Shown here piece by piece: positions 32,466-41,684 of a stretch of 64,000 nucleotides of DNA; within the stretch, counting starts at the first letter, position 1; each line of letters begins with the position of its first letter. The position numbers and the translations under genes were made by a program. The notes under the pieces were generated by a model. That model had not been told where the DNA came from, did not search any database, and saw only the letters and a list, made by a program, of their open reading frames with translations. Origin of the DNA: an uncultured Campylobacter sp. (GTDB taxonomy: Bacteria > Campylobacterota > Campylobacteria > Campylobacterales > Campylobacteraceae); the NCBI RefSeq assembly GCF_937996225.1, contig NZ_CALKTC010000083.1, positions 1-64,000 of the forward strand. Direction: 5' to 3'.

Positions 32466-34305
32466 TACTGTTTTTGTGTGGCTTTTAATCGCCCTTTTCG
32501 CACCGCTTGCCTCAGCGATCTTCGCAGGCGTTTTCATTCGCGCCAAAGATAAGATGTTTATTGGCGTAATCTGCTCGGCGCTGGTGATTTTAAGCACTAT
32601 CGCGTCGCTTGCTTTGATGGAGCTCGTCTCTGACAACCGCCTAATCAGCGTAAGCTTAGCCGATTTCATAAGCACCGGATTTTTGGACGCAAAATTTAGC
32701 TTTCTCATAGATAGCGTAAGTGCGGTAATGATGGTGGTCGTAGGCATCGTTTCCAGCGTCGTGCACGTGTATTCGATCTACTATATGTGGGATGACGAAA
32801 ACTTCGCTAAATTTTTCAGCTTCATGGGGCTTTTCGTTTTTTCGATGCTGGTTTTGGTAACGAGCGATAATTTTTTGGGACTTTTTATCGGTTGGGAGGG
32901 GGTCGGACTCTGCTCGTGGCTGCTAATAGGCTTTTGGTATGATAGGGAGGGTTACAGCTGGTGCGCCAACGAGGCTTTCATAATGAACCGTATCGCAGAT
33001 CTTGGGATGCTGCTTGGAATTTTTTTGATCTATTTAAATTTCGGCTCGTTGCGCTACGAAGTTGTATTTGCGAACGCAGCGGGCTTGGAGCCTGAAATTT
33101 TAACCCTGATCGCCGCACTTTTATTTATCGGTGCGATGGGTAAAAGCGCGCAGTTTCCGTTCCATACCTGGCTGGCAGATGCGATGGCGGGTCCGACGCC
33201 CGTATCTGCGCTTATTCACGCAGCGACGATGGTTACGGCAGGCGTTTATCTGGTGATCCGCGCAAACGCGATTTTCGCGCTCGCGCCCGAAGTAAGCGGC
33301 TTCATCGTCTACTTGGGCGCTTTCGTGGCGGTCTTTGCGGCGTCGATGGCGCTGGTTCATAACGATCTTAAAAAGATCATCGCCTACTCCACGCTTTCGC
33401 AGCTTGGCTATATGTTCGTAGCCGCGGGGCTCGGGGCGTATTGGATCGCGCTATTTCATCTGGCGACGCATGCGTTTTTCAAAGCGCTTCTATTTTTGGG
33501 CGCGGGCAACGTAATGCACGCGATGAAGGATGATCTAAATATCCAAAATATGGGCGGATTATATAAATTTATGCGGCCTACGGCGATTTTGATGTGCATA
33601 GGCTCGCTTGCGCTTTGCGGATTTTATCCGTTCGCGGGCTTTTTCTCAAAAGATAAAATTTTAGAAGCGGCGTGGAGCGCGGACGCGTATTTTATCTGGG
33701 CGCTGCTGTTTGCGGGCGCTGCGATGACGACGTTTTACAGCGTACGTCTGATAATGCTCGTGTTTTTCGGCAAGCAAAAATTTACCCACCATCCGCACGA
33801 GGCGAAAGGCTTTGCCCTCATCGCGATGGGCGTATTAGCCGTGCCCGCGGTGATCGCGGGCTTTTTCGAGCACGATTTTGCTGAGTTCGTGCTTAGCATA
33901 CTTCCGGGCTTTAAAGCTTCGATCCCGCACGGCGTAGAGGTAATTTTGATCGCCATAACGCTAGCGATGATAAGCGCGGTAGCGATCGGCACGATTTGGA
34001 CATACGGCAAGGGTAAATTTAGCCAAAATTTAAAGAACTGCAAATTTTATAAAATTTTGATCGCTCAGTATTTTATCCCGCAAATTTACGAGCGCGTGAT
34101 CGTGCGCGGATACGCTAAGCTTAGCGAGATCTGCGCTAAATGCGACGGCGCGATCATAGACGCCAGCGTCGATCTGATCGCTCGCATCGCGGTAAAAAGC
34201 GGCGAAGGTGCGGATCGCGCAAGCAATAGCGGAGATTTGAGCGCAAATTTAAGGTGGATGGTTTTGGGATCTTTCATTTTGCTGATTTTGGCGTTTGCGC
34301 TGTGA
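32458..34305 (+). CDS. nuoL: NADH-quinone oxidoreductase subunit L
   Basis: NuoL (615 aa) is the distal antiporter-like proton pump with a long lateral helix. Signature parts are FIGWEGVGLCSWLLIGFWYDR (about 140-160, with the key glutamate), GAMGKSAQFPFHTWLADAMAGPTPVSALIHAATMVTAGVYL (about 225-265, with the key lysine) and HNDLKKIIAYSTLSQLGYMFVAAG (about 301-324). The C-terminal region forms the lateral helix and last membrane segment. No low-complexity insertion is present in this subunit. Confidence 0.97.
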   Translation: MLDTVFVWLLIALFAPLASAIFAGVFIRAKDKMFIGVICSALVILSTIASLALMELVSDNRLISVSLADFISTGFLDAKFSFLIDSVSAVMMVVVGIVSSVVHVYSIYYMWDDENFAKFFSFMGLFVFSMLVLVTSDNFLGLFIGWEGVGLCSWLLIGFWYDREGYSWCANEAFIMNRIADLGMLLGIFLIYLNFGSLRYEVVFANAAGLEPEILTLIAALLFIGAMGKSAQFPFHTWLADAMAGPTPVSALIHAATMVTAGVYLVIRANAIFALAPEVSGFIVYLGAFVAVFAASMALVHNDLKKIIAYSTLSQLGYMFVAAGLGAYWIALFHLATHAFFKALLFLGAGNVMHAMKDDLNIQNMGGLYKFMRPTAILMCIGSLALCGFYPFAGFFSKDKILEAAWSADAYFIWALLFAGAAMTTFYSVRLIMLVFFGKQKFTHHPHEAKGFALIAMGVLAVPAVIAGFFEHDFAEFVLSILPGFKASIPHGVEVILIAITLAMISAVAIGTIWTYGKGKFSQNLKNCKFYKILIAQYFIPQIYERVIVRGYAKLSEICAKCDGAIIDASVDLIARIAVKSGEGADRASNSGDLSANLRWMVLGSFILLILAFAL

Positions 34306-34312
34306 GGTGGGC

Positions 34313-35842
34313 ATGGAATACTTTTTAAGTTTGGTTATATTTTTTCCGGCGGTAGCTGCGGTTTTAGGCTTTTTGATCGACGAAGCGAGCATCAAGACCT
34401 ACGCCGTTACGATGAGCTTTATAGAGTTCGTGCTTTCGCTCGTTTTGTGGATACTCTACGAGCCGGTGGACGGCATCGCGTTTAGCGTGCTGCGCCCTTT
34501 CATAAGCGAATACGGCATCAACTACTTCATCGGCGTGGACGGAATTTCGCTGTTTTTGGTGATCCTAAGCACGCTGGTTACATTTTTAGCGCTGCTTAGT
34601 CTAAGTATCAAAGAGCGCGCTAAAAATTTAATCATCTGCATTCTGTTTTTAGAGATGACGATGGTGGGCGTTTTCGTGGCGCTGGATGCGATTTTGTTTT
34701 ACATCTTTTGGGAGCTTTCGCTAATTCCGATGCTCTACATCATCGGCGCGTGGGGCAGCGGCAAGAGAATTTACGCCGCGGTAAAATTCTTCATCTACAC
34801 CTTCCTCGGTTCGATGTTTCTGCTCGTAGGGCTCGTAGCGATGAGCTATTTCTATCACGAGGCTACGGGCGAGTACAGCTTTAATATCCTAGACTGGCAG
34901 AGCCTATCGCTGCCGCTTAGTACGCAAATTCCTCTATTTTTGGCATTTTCGGTCGCTTTTGCGATCAAGACGCCTTGCTTTCCTTTTCATACCTGGCTTC
35001 CGTACGCGCACGGGCAGGCCCCTACGATAGGCTCGGTTCTGCTTGCCGCCGTGCTTCTTAAAATGGGTACCTACGGCTTCGTACGATTTTCGCTGCCGCT
35101 ATTTCCCGATGCGAGCGTGCATTTTAGCGGGATGATGTGCGCCGTGGCGATCGTTATGATCATCTATGCAAGCTTCATCGCCTTTGCGCAAAAGGATATC
35201 AAACAGGTTATCGCGTATAGCTCGATCGCGCATATGGGCGTCATAATGCTAGGAATTTTTTCAATGAGCCGCGAAGGAATGAGCGGTGCAGTATTTTTGA
35301 TGATCAGCCACGGTATCGTAAGCGGAGGGCTTTTTATGCTCGTAGGCTTTTTATACGACCGCAAGCATACGAAGCTTTTTAGCGAATTCGGCGGGCTTGC
35401 GCGGGTGATGCCACTTTATGCGTTTTGCTTTTGCGTCGTGCTGCTAGGCTCGATAGGCCTTCCGCTTACGATCGGCTTCGTGGGAGAATTCCTAAGCCTT
35501 GTAGGAATTTTTAAAATAAGCTTTAGCTACGCGCTCTTGGGCGGACTCGGCATAATAATGGGCGCGATCTATTCGATGAACCTTTATAAAAAGACCTTCT
35601 TCGGCACTCTTGTGCATGAGGAAAATAAAAAGCTAAGCGATCTAAACGGAACCGAGCTTTGCTCTATCATCCCTATCTGCGTGCTGGTGGTAGTGCTGGG
35701 CGTCGCGCCGAATTTGATGCTAAAGAGCATCGAGCCTAGCGTGACGCAAAGCCTTGAGCTGATGTTTAACAAAGCCTCTCAAACCGCGACTCGCGCCTAT
35801 ATGGAAAAAGCAAATTTTAAGGTAAGAAGCGATGCAAAATAA
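34313..35842 (+). CDS. nuoM: NADH-quinone oxidoreductase subunit M
   Basis: NuoM (509 aa) is the second antiporter-like subunit. Motifs include FYIFWELSLIPMLYIIGAWG (about 132-151), AFAIKTPCFPFHTWLPYAHGQAPTIGSVLLAAVLLKMG and AQKDIKQVIAYSSIAHMGVIMLG. I take the ATG at 34313, preceded by GAGGTGGGC, just 7 bases after the nuoL stop; an upstream in-frame start would run back into nuoL. nuoN overlaps the 3' end by 11 bases. Confidence 0.96.
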   Translation: MEYFLSLVIFFPAVAAVLGFLIDEASIKTYAVTMSFIEFVLSLVLWILYEPVDGIAFSVLRPFISEYGINYFIGVDGISLFLVILSTLVTFLALLSLSIKERAKNLIICILFLEMTMVGVFVALDAILFYIFWELSLIPMLYIIGAWGSGKRIYAAVKFFIYTFLGSMFLLVGLVAMSYFYHEATGEYSFNILDWQSLSLPLSTQIPLFLAFSVAFAIKTPCFPFHTWLPYAHGQAPTIGSVLLAAVLLKMGTYGFVRFSLPLFPDASVHFSGMMCAVAIVMIIYASFIAFAQKDIKQVIAYSSIAHMGVIMLGIFSMSREGMSGAVFLMISHGIVSGGLFMLVGFLYDRKHTKLFSEFGGLARVMPLYAFCFCVVLLGSIGLPLTIGFVGEFLSLVGIFKISFSYALLGGLGIIMGAIYSMNLYKKTFFGTLVHEENKKLSDLNGTELCSIIPICVLVVVLGVAPNLMLKSIEPSVTQSLELMFNKASQTATRAYMEKANFKVRSDAK

Positions 35843-37607
35843 TCTTTTAAATTTAGCCTCGATCGCGCCTATGGCGATACTTGGAGGATTTGCCCTGCTG
35901 ATGCTCGCGGTTTCGCTTTTTGCGCGCACGCTATCGTATAAATTTTACGCCGTCATCACGATACTGGCGCTAGCTCTGGGCTTCGGGCTCGTTTTTGGTT
36001 ACAACAGCGGCATACGCGGGCTTTTCGACGTGATGCTAGTGGACGGAATCGCGACGCTATCGATGCTTATCATGCTCGCAGGTTCGATATTTTTCATCTT
36101 TCTATCTTTGGGTGCAAGAAGCGCGCACGAGTACCATACTGCGGAGTTTTTCGTGCTGTTTTTATTCGTGCTCGTGGGGTATGAGTTTATGGTCGCGAGC
36201 GAAAGCTTAATGATGATCCTCGTGGGGCTTGAGACGGGTTCGTTGGCGCTTTATACGCTAATCGCGCTTCACAACCGCGCTCGTTCGGTCGAAGCGGCGC
36301 TAAAATACTTCATAATGGGCGCGCTGGGATCCGGGTTTTTCGCATTCGGCGCGGCGATGTTTTTTCTATCGACCGGCTCTATGGAAATTTCAAATATCGC
36401 GCAGATCGCCAAGAGTTCAAATTTACAAACCAACGTATTGCTTTTCGCCGCCTGCTCATTTATGATCGTCTCGATAGGATTTAAGCTCTCGCTGATCCCG
36501 TTTCACACCTGGACGCCCGACGTTTACGAGGGCGCAAGCTCGGCAATGGCGGGCTTTTTGTCCGTCGTGCCCAAGATCGCGGGCTTTGTCGTGGCGATCA
36601 GGCTGTTTGAAGCGCTGCAAAGCATCGGCGTGCAGTGGCTAAACATCGTGCTCTACGCTGTTGCGGTGGCTACGATGAGCCTATCAAACCTCATGGCGCT
36701 CGTGCAGCGCGACGTCAAGCGGATGCTCGCTTTCAGCTCCGTTTCGCACGCGGGCTTCGTGCTCTGCGCGATCGTGATCGGCTCGACGCAGGCAAACGCC
36801 GCACTTTTCACCTACTGGATCCTATATGCCGTGGCGAATCTCGGCGCGTTTGCGTTCATCTGGTGCGTGCGGCAAAGGCGCGCGCGCTCGTTAAATTTAA
36901 AATTTAAAACCCAAAGTCTCGCTTTAAATTTAAACGCAAACGGCGAGAGCTCTATCTCAAACCCAAAGCCCGCTTTTTCGCAAAATCATGAACCGAGCTT
37001 TGCCGGCGAGTTAAATTTAGGCTCAAGCGGGCAAAATTCAGCCTGCGACGAGTGGAGCGTTAAAGCGAGCGAGCAAAATTCTAAAGCAAGCGGGCCAAAT
37101 TTGAAAGCGATTGAGCCCGACGCGGAAGCGACCCTTTTCGGCACTAAAACTTGCGAGCCCGGCGCCAAAATTTGCGCGCAAAGCTCTAAATTTACAGCTC
37201 GCTTCGAGCATCCGTTTGAGAAATTTGACGGTCTGATCCGCACCCATCCGCTCTTTGCGCTATGCGCAGCGATTTTTATGCTCTCGCTTGCGGGCATTCC
37301 GCCGTTTAGCGTGTTTTGGGGCAAGATGTATCTGCTAAGCGCGGCGGTCAATTCGGGCTACTTCGCCCTTGCCGTCATCATGGCGGTAAATAGCGCGCTC
37401 GCGCTGTATTACTACCTGCGCCTTATCGTGCGTATGTTTTTGCACGAGCCGCGAAAGGACGCGGAGCTTGACGGCTCGCTGAGCGCGGTCTCCGTGCAGA
37501 TAAAATTTGCCGTCGTGCTAGCTAGCGTGGCGTGCGTGCTGGCGCCGTTTTTAGTGAAATTCCTAACCGGAGCAGTAAATAATTTCGTCTTTTTAAGCGG
37601 GTATTGA
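35832..37607 (+). CDS. nuoN: NADH-quinone oxidoreductase subunit N with a large internal insertion
   Basis: NuoN (591 aa; about 490 is usual) is the third antiporter-like subunit. Motifs include LVGLETGSLALYTLIALHNR (about 132-151), SLIPFHTWTPDVYEGASSAMAGFLSVVPK and QRDVKRMLAFSSVSHAGFVLCAI. Between about residues 353 and 458, after the helix ending WCVRQRRARS, lies a hydrophilic low-complexity stretch (SLNLKFKTQSLALNLNANGE and later SEQNSKASGPNLKAI), ending before FDGLIRTHPLFALCAAIFML resumes the membrane fold. It sits in a loop between helices, so the pump may tolerate it. Last gene of the operon. Confidence 0.94.
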   Translation: MQNNLLNLASIAPMAILGGFALLMLAVSLFARTLSYKFYAVITILALALGFGLVFGYNSGIRGLFDVMLVDGIATLSMLIMLAGSIFFIFLSLGARSAHEYHTAEFFVLFLFVLVGYEFMVASESLMMILVGLETGSLALYTLIALHNRARSVEAALKYFIMGALGSGFFAFGAAMFFLSTGSMEISNIAQIAKSSNLQTNVLLFAACSFMIVSIGFKLSLIPFHTWTPDVYEGASSAMAGFLSVVPKIAGFVVAIRLFEALQSIGVQWLNIVLYAVAVATMSLSNLMALVQRDVKRMLAFSSVSHAGFVLCAIVIGSTQANAALFTYWILYAVANLGAFAFIWCVRQRRARSLNLKFKTQSLALNLNANGESSISNPKPAFSQNHEPSFAGELNLGSSGQNSACDEWSVKASEQNSKASGPNLKAIEPDAEATLFGTKTCEPGAKICAQSSKFTARFEHPFEKFDGLIRTHPLFALCAAIFMLSLAGIPPFSVFWGKMYLLSAAVNSGYFALAVIMAVNSALALYYYLRLIVRMFLHEPRKDAELDGSLSAVSVQIKFAVVLASVACVLAPFLVKFLTGAVNNFVFLSGY

Positions 37608-37612
37608 GCTAA

Positions 37613-38250
37613 AATTTTAAGCGCGAGCCGAACCCACCGCGCTTTGTTAACGAAGAAGAGATTGTTTTGGGCGAGCCGGATGCCTACGGCTTTGCGCTAC
37701 TTGAGCCGCGCGATTTGAGCGAGTTTTTAAAGAAGCGAAAATGCAGAGCAAAAAAGCTTCTAAGCTGCTGGGACGCGCACAAGCAGCTGTTTTATGACGC
37801 CATAAAAGGCGCTAAATTTTGCTCTTTTATCCGCTTGCGGTGCGCAGCTACGGCATATTCGTTTGCATGGACGGGGAATTTGCGCCGCTTTCGGGCTACG
37901 AAGTAATTTTAGTGCGCGATAGGCTGTGTTTTCGCCCCGCAAAGCGGCTGCACGATCCTAGAGAGCTTCGATGCTCTGCAGTATAGCGCTGGCAGGCTAA
38001 AAAGCGGCGAGTTGGCCATGAGTACCGAAGCGGCGCTGCGGGTAAGATACGAAAATTTAATTCCACGCTCAAGCTCGGCTTGCAAAGCGGCACTTACGAG
38101 CTTTGCGTCGTTGGGCTAAAAAACAGCTCGCAGCACTTCGAGAAATACGGCTACGCCTTTATTTTCAAGCGCAACGCAAGCGCGGAAAATCAAAATTTCA
38201 GTAGGCTTGACAACGATAAATTTAGCTTTGATATTTGCGAAGGCGATTAA
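37613..38250 (+). pseudogene. Decayed gene of unknown function downstream of nuoN
   Basis: No full-length frame exists, but protein-like sequence can be followed through three frame changes: a first part ending LFYDAIKGAKF (frame open from 37613; includes EPDAYGFALLEPRDLSEFLK), a second with AVRSYGIFVCMDGEFAPLSG (from about 37818), a third with DALQYSAGRLKSGELAMSTE (from about 37962) and a fourth with LKLGLQSGTYELCVVGLK to FSFDICEGD and a TAA at 38250 (from about 38055). Frame changes occur at or next to short A/T runs. No start codon with a ribosome binding site is visible. The family is not recognised. A frameshift-ridden sequencing error is less likely, since flanking genes are intact. Confidence 0.6.
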
Positions 38251-38397
38251 ATTTAATCGAAATTCCGCGCCGCACGAGACCTTGGCGCGACCCGCAAAAT
38301 TTTAAAGACGCGATTCAGCGCGGTAAATTAAATCTAAATTTTACTCCCTTGCTCCGTTGTTTTTTAGCAAACGCGCAAATTTTGATAAATTTCGATT

Positions 38398-39303
38398 TTA
38401 AATCTCGCGGCGAAGGAGCTTTAAAATTTCACGCTCCAGCTCTTGTGGCGGCGCTGAAATTTTATCCGCGAACTGCGAGCGGTTGAAGGTGCGCTGGCGC
38501 TTTGCAAGCTGTACCGTGTGCAGGCTCACGAGCTGTTCGCACTGCGCCCGCGAGATCTGCCCGCGCAAAAGCTGCCCACACTCCTTTAGCCCTATGCAGC
38601 CTAGCGCCCTGCACTCTGCACCGTAGCGAGTGAATAAAAACTCCGTCTCCTCCAAAAGCCCGCGCTCAAACATCGCCTTCGTGCGCGCTTCGATGCGCTG
38701 CGCAAGCCACTGCTTAGGCGCGTCGATCTCAAAAATTTTAATATCCGAAATGACGGGCGGGGCGGTGTTTTCGCGCAGAAATTTACTCGGCGCCTCGTCG
38801 CAAAATTTATAGATACTTAGCCATTTTTTTAAACGAAAACTGTCCGCCGCGCTAAGCTTTGCGGCAAATTCCGGATCGATCCGCTGCGCTAGAGCGTAAA
38901 TTTCATCGTTTGAAATTTCACTTTTAAAATCGGGAACCTTCGGCGCCAGCCCGCTTAGCATCGCTTTTAGATAAAATCCGCTGCCGCCGGTGATTATCAA
39001 AGGCGCGCCGCTACGCTCTGCAAAAGCCCGCGCGGCGGCGTATTCTTTGATAAACTCGCCGACGCTGAAGTACTCGTTTGGGTAGATTAAATTTACGCCG
39101 AAGTGCCTGATCTCGCGCAGCTGCTCCTCACTTGGCTTGGCGCTTGCGATGTCGATCTGCCGGTAAATACAGAGTGAATCGAGGCTTAAAATCACGGCGT
39201 CCATTTCGCGCGCTATGCTTAGCGCAAGATCGCTTTTGCCGCTTGCGGTGGTGCCGATGATCGCGATCTGCGGGCTTGCGTGCGAGTTTTGATTTTGGCT
39301 CAA
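38398..39303 (-). CDS. miaA: tRNA dimethylallyltransferase MiaA
   Basis: MiaA (301 aa) adds dimethylallyl to A37 of tRNAs that read UNN codons. The P-loop IIGTTASGKSDLAL (near residue 15) and the following DSLCIYRQIDIASAKPSEEQ (DSxQxYxxxxIxTAKP-type motif) are clear, as are GGSGFYLKAMLSGL (about 98-111) and the zinc-free C-terminal QLAKRQRTFNRSQF. There is no ATG; TTG at 39303 follows ACGAAAGGAAACGCC and is the best start, though another in-frame TTG exists 10 codons upstream. It is divergent from the mqnP-like gene. Confidence 0.92.
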   Translation of the reverse strand: MSQNQNSHASPQIAIIGTTASGKSDLALSIAREMDAVILSLDSLCIYRQIDIASAKPSEEQLREIRHFGVNLIYPNEYFSVGEFIKEYAAARAFAERSGAPLIITGGSGFYLKAMLSGLAPKVPDFKSEISNDEIYALAQRIDPEFAAKLSAADSFRLKKWLSIYKFCDEAPSKFLRENTAPPVISDIKIFEIDAPKQWLAQRIEARTKAMFERGLLEETEFLFTRYGAECRALGCIGLKECGQLLRGQISRAQCEQLVSLHTVQLAKRQRTFNRSQFADKISAPPQELEREILKLLRREI

Positions 39304-39371
39304 GGCGTTTCCTTTCGTAAATTTTTCGTTCAAATTATATCAAATTTAGAGCTATTCTTACTTTTTTTTGA

Positions 39372-39377
39372 TACAAT
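39372..39377 (+). promoter_or_regulatory. Probable -10 box of the mqnP-like gene
   Basis: TACAAT preceded by a TTTTTTTTGA tract lies about 22 bases before the ATG at 39400. The T tract upstream matches the AT-rich, -35-poor promoter style of Campylobacter. Confidence 0.45.
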
Positions 39378-39399
39378 GGTGCCCAAAATAAGGGGCAAA

Positions 39400-40269
39400 A
39401 TGGCTAAATTTAAAGAAATTTTATCCGATATCAACGAATTAATAGTTTTTAAACACTCGGTTTTCGCGCTGCCGTTTATCTTTACGGCGATGATTACCGC
39501 GAGCAAGCTGCAAAGCGGCTCGGTATGGGTCGGCTGGAAGCTGCTTTTTCTGGGGATTTTATGTGCGGTGAGTGCGAGAAGCTTCGCAATGGCTCTAAAT
39601 CGCTACCTGGACGAGGATATCGACCGCGCCAATCCACGCTGCGCCTCGCGCCCCAGCGTGGACGGACGGATCGGGCGCGGGAATTTACTGCTTTTCATCA
39701 TCGCAAACGCGGTGGTTTTCATAGCGGTTTCGGCGCTTATAAATCCTTTGGCGCTTAAGCTTTCTGTGCCGATTTTAGCGGCATTGGGCGGGTATTCGTA
39801 TTTTAAGCGCTTTAGCGAGACCGCGCATTTAATGCTCGGCTTTTGCTTAGGGCTTGCGCCGATTGCCGGAGCGATCGCCGTTAGCGGCGTAATTCCGCTA
39901 TGGTCGGTGCTGCTGTGTCTCGGGGTAGTATTTTGGGTAGGCGGCTTTGACGTGTTGTATTCGCTTCAAGATATGGAATTTGACCGCACGGCTGGGCTTT
40001 ACAGCATCCCTGCGCTTTACGGCAAAGAAGCTTCGATGTTTATCTCTAAAATTTTTCACGCCGTGGCGGTGCTTTTTTGGCTGCTGTTTTGCGCGGCGGC
40101 AAATTTAGGCTTTTTTGCCTATCTTGGCGTGGCTGCGTGCGCGGTGATCCTGTGCTTTGAGCATAGGATCGTACGTAGCGATTTTAGCAAGATTGATCGC
40201 GCGTTTTTCACGCTCAACGGCTACTTGGGCATCGCCTTTTTTGCTTTTGTTTTTGTAAATTTATTTTAA
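39400..40269 (+). CDS. mqnP: UbiA-family prenyltransferase, probably MqnP of the futalosine pathway
   Basis: A 289-residue membrane enzyme with about eight helices. Both aspartate-rich motifs of UbiA prenyltransferases are present: ALNRYLDEDIDRANPRCASR (about 65-85, NxxxDxxxD) and DVLYSLQDMEFDRTAGLYSI (about 184-203, DxxxD). UbiA-type enzymes attach polyprenyl chains to aromatic acids; in campylobacters the homologue works in menaquinone synthesis by the futalosine route, which fits mqnA at 11.7 kb. I use the ATG at 39400 after AAGGGGCAAA. Alternative label: 4-hydroxybenzoate polyprenyltransferase UbiA, but these bacteria do not make ubiquinone. Confidence 0.82.
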   Translation: MAKFKEILSDINELIVFKHSVFALPFIFTAMITASKLQSGSVWVGWKLLFLGILCAVSARSFAMALNRYLDEDIDRANPRCASRPSVDGRIGRGNLLLFIIANAVVFIAVSALINPLALKLSVPILAALGGYSYFKRFSETAHLMLGFCLGLAPIAGAIAVSGVIPLWSVLLCLGVVFWVGGFDVLYSLQDMEFDRTAGLYSIPALYGKEASMFISKIFHAVAVLFWLLFCAAANLGFFAYLGVAACAVILCFEHRIVRSDFSKIDRAFFTLNGYLGIAFFAFVFVNLF

Positions 40270-40278
40270 GGAACCCCT

Positions 40279-40638
40279 ATGGATCTTAACACTATCATCA
40301 TTTTAGGACTTTGCGTAGTTATATTTTTGATGTTTTTCGTCATATATTTTAAAGACAAGCAAGCGGATAAAAAATTCGAGCGCTTCGATCAGGTGTTAAC
40401 CGATGCTATGCAGGAAAACTATCTGCTTAAAAAGAAGGTCGAGGAGCTAAAAGAGATGATCGATTCGGGCGGCAAAGTCGCCCCCAATATCGATATAAAC
40501 GCGATTGCAGACGTGATCGACGAGACGATAGAGCAGAGACTAGACGTAGTGCCTACGATGATCGACGAGCGGGTAGAAAAGCAGATCAGACCGCTTCTGG
40601 ATCAGCTGAAAGAGCTCATCGGCTCGGTAAGAAAATAG
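40279..40638 (+). CDS. Small membrane protein with coiled coil
   Basis: A 119-residue protein with one N-terminal membrane helix (TIIILGLCVVIFLMFFVIYF, about 5-24) followed by an acidic, helical cytoplasmic part with heptad-like spacing (KKFERFDQVLTDAMQENYLL, KKKVEELKEMID) and a C-terminal helix (QIRPLLDQLKELIGSVRK). I recognise no catalytic motif; the plan fits a scaffold or regulator at the inner membrane. It starts 9 bases after the prenyltransferase stop with TTAAGGAACCCCT as ribosome binding site, so it is co-transcribed. Confidence 0.75.
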   Translation: MDLNTIIILGLCVVIFLMFFVIYFKDKQADKKFERFDQVLTDAMQENYLLKKKVEELKEMIDSGGKVAPNIDINAIADVIDETIEQRLDVVPTMIDERVEKQIRPLLDQLKELIGSVRK

Positions 40639-40685
40639 CCTGAGCAATATAAAAATAAAATTTTGCAAAATCGCTTTGTTTTTTA

Positions 40686-40691
40686 TATAAT
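40686..40691 (+). promoter_or_regulatory. Probable -10 box of moaA
   Basis: A perfect TATAAT after a TTTTATA tract, 27 bases before the moaA ATG. It would start the transcript for the moaA-queE-queD block. Confidence 0.5.
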
Positions 40692-40718
40692 CGTCGCAAA
40701 TTGATATTAAGGCAAAAT

Positions 40719-41684
40719 ATGCTAATTGATAAATTTGGACGAACGATCGATTATTTGCGCATTTCGGTTACGCAGCGGTGCAATTTCAGATGCAGATATT
40801 GCATGCCTACTACGCCGTTTAATTGGGTGCCGCGAGAGAATATTTTAAGCTTTGAGGAGATGTTTTTATTCGTCAAAGTTGCGATCGACGGCGGCGTAAA
40901 AAAGATTCGTATCACCGGCGGCGAACCGCTGGTGCGAAAGGGGATCGAGGATTTTATAAAGATGATCGCGGATTATGCCCCAAATATCGATCTTGCGCTT
41001 ACTACCAACGGATATTATCTCAAAAACTACGCACGCGCCCTTAAAGATGCCGGGCTAAAGCGCATCAATATGTCGCTTGACTCGCTGCGACCGGAGCGGG
41101 CTAAATTTATAGCTCAGCGCGGCGTACTTTATAACGTCCTGGAGAGCCTTGACGCCGCGCTTGAAGCGGGGTTAAAGGTTAAGCTAAACACCGTCGCGCT
41201 AAAAGGGATCAACGACGACGAGCTTATTTATTTGCTGGAATTTGCCCGCGAGAAGGATTGTCAGATCCGCTTTATAGAATTTATGGAAAACACCCATGCC
41301 GGCGATCTTACAGGCTTAAAATCAAACGAAATTTTAGATATTTTAAGGCGTAAATTTATCTTTACCGCTCTGCCGAAATCGCAGAGCTCGCCCGCGTCGC
41401 TTTACGCGCTCGGGGACGGCTACACCTTCGGTATCATCGATCCGCACAAACACGATTTTTGCGAGAGTTGCAACCGTATCAGACTAAGTGCCGAGGGGCT
41501 TTTGATCCCGTGCCTTTACTTCGAGGACGCGCTAAGTATCAAAAAGGCGGTCAAAGAGGGCGATATCGCCGCAGCCGCCGAAATTTTGGCTAAGATTTTA
41601 GCGAATAAGCCCGAAAAAAATCGCTGGCAAACGGATGCTTCGAATGAAATTTCAAGCCGCGCATTTTACGAGACGGGCGGATGA
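40719..41684 (+). CDS. moaA: GTP 3',8-cyclase MoaA
   Basis: MoaA (321 aa) is the radical SAM enzyme for the first step of molybdenum cofactor synthesis. The N-terminal cluster motif is CNFRCRYCMP (about residues 21-30), SAM-binding ITGGEPLVRKG (about 67-77) and the C-terminal second cluster site CESCNRIRLSAEGLLIPCLY (about 248-267). I use the ATG at 40719; the frame is open further upstream with a TTG. The usual C-terminal GG is present as ETGG. It overlaps queE by 4 bases. Cofactor demand links it to the mod molybdate uptake genes at 58-63 kb. Confidence 0.95.
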   Translation: MLIDKFGRTIDYLRISVTQRCNFRCRYCMPTTPFNWVPRENILSFEEMFLFVKVAIDGGVKKIRITGGEPLVRKGIEDFIKMIADYAPNIDLALTTNGYYLKNYARALKDAGLKRINMSLDSLRPERAKFIAQRGVLYNVLESLDAALEAGLKVKLNTVALKGINDDELIYLLEFAREKDCQIRFIEFMENTHAGDLTGLKSNEILDILRRKFIFTALPKSQSSPASLYALGDGYTFGIIDPHKHDFCESCNRIRLSAEGLLIPCLYFEDALSIKKAVKEGDIAAAAEILAKILANKPEKNRWQTDASNEISSRAFYETGG

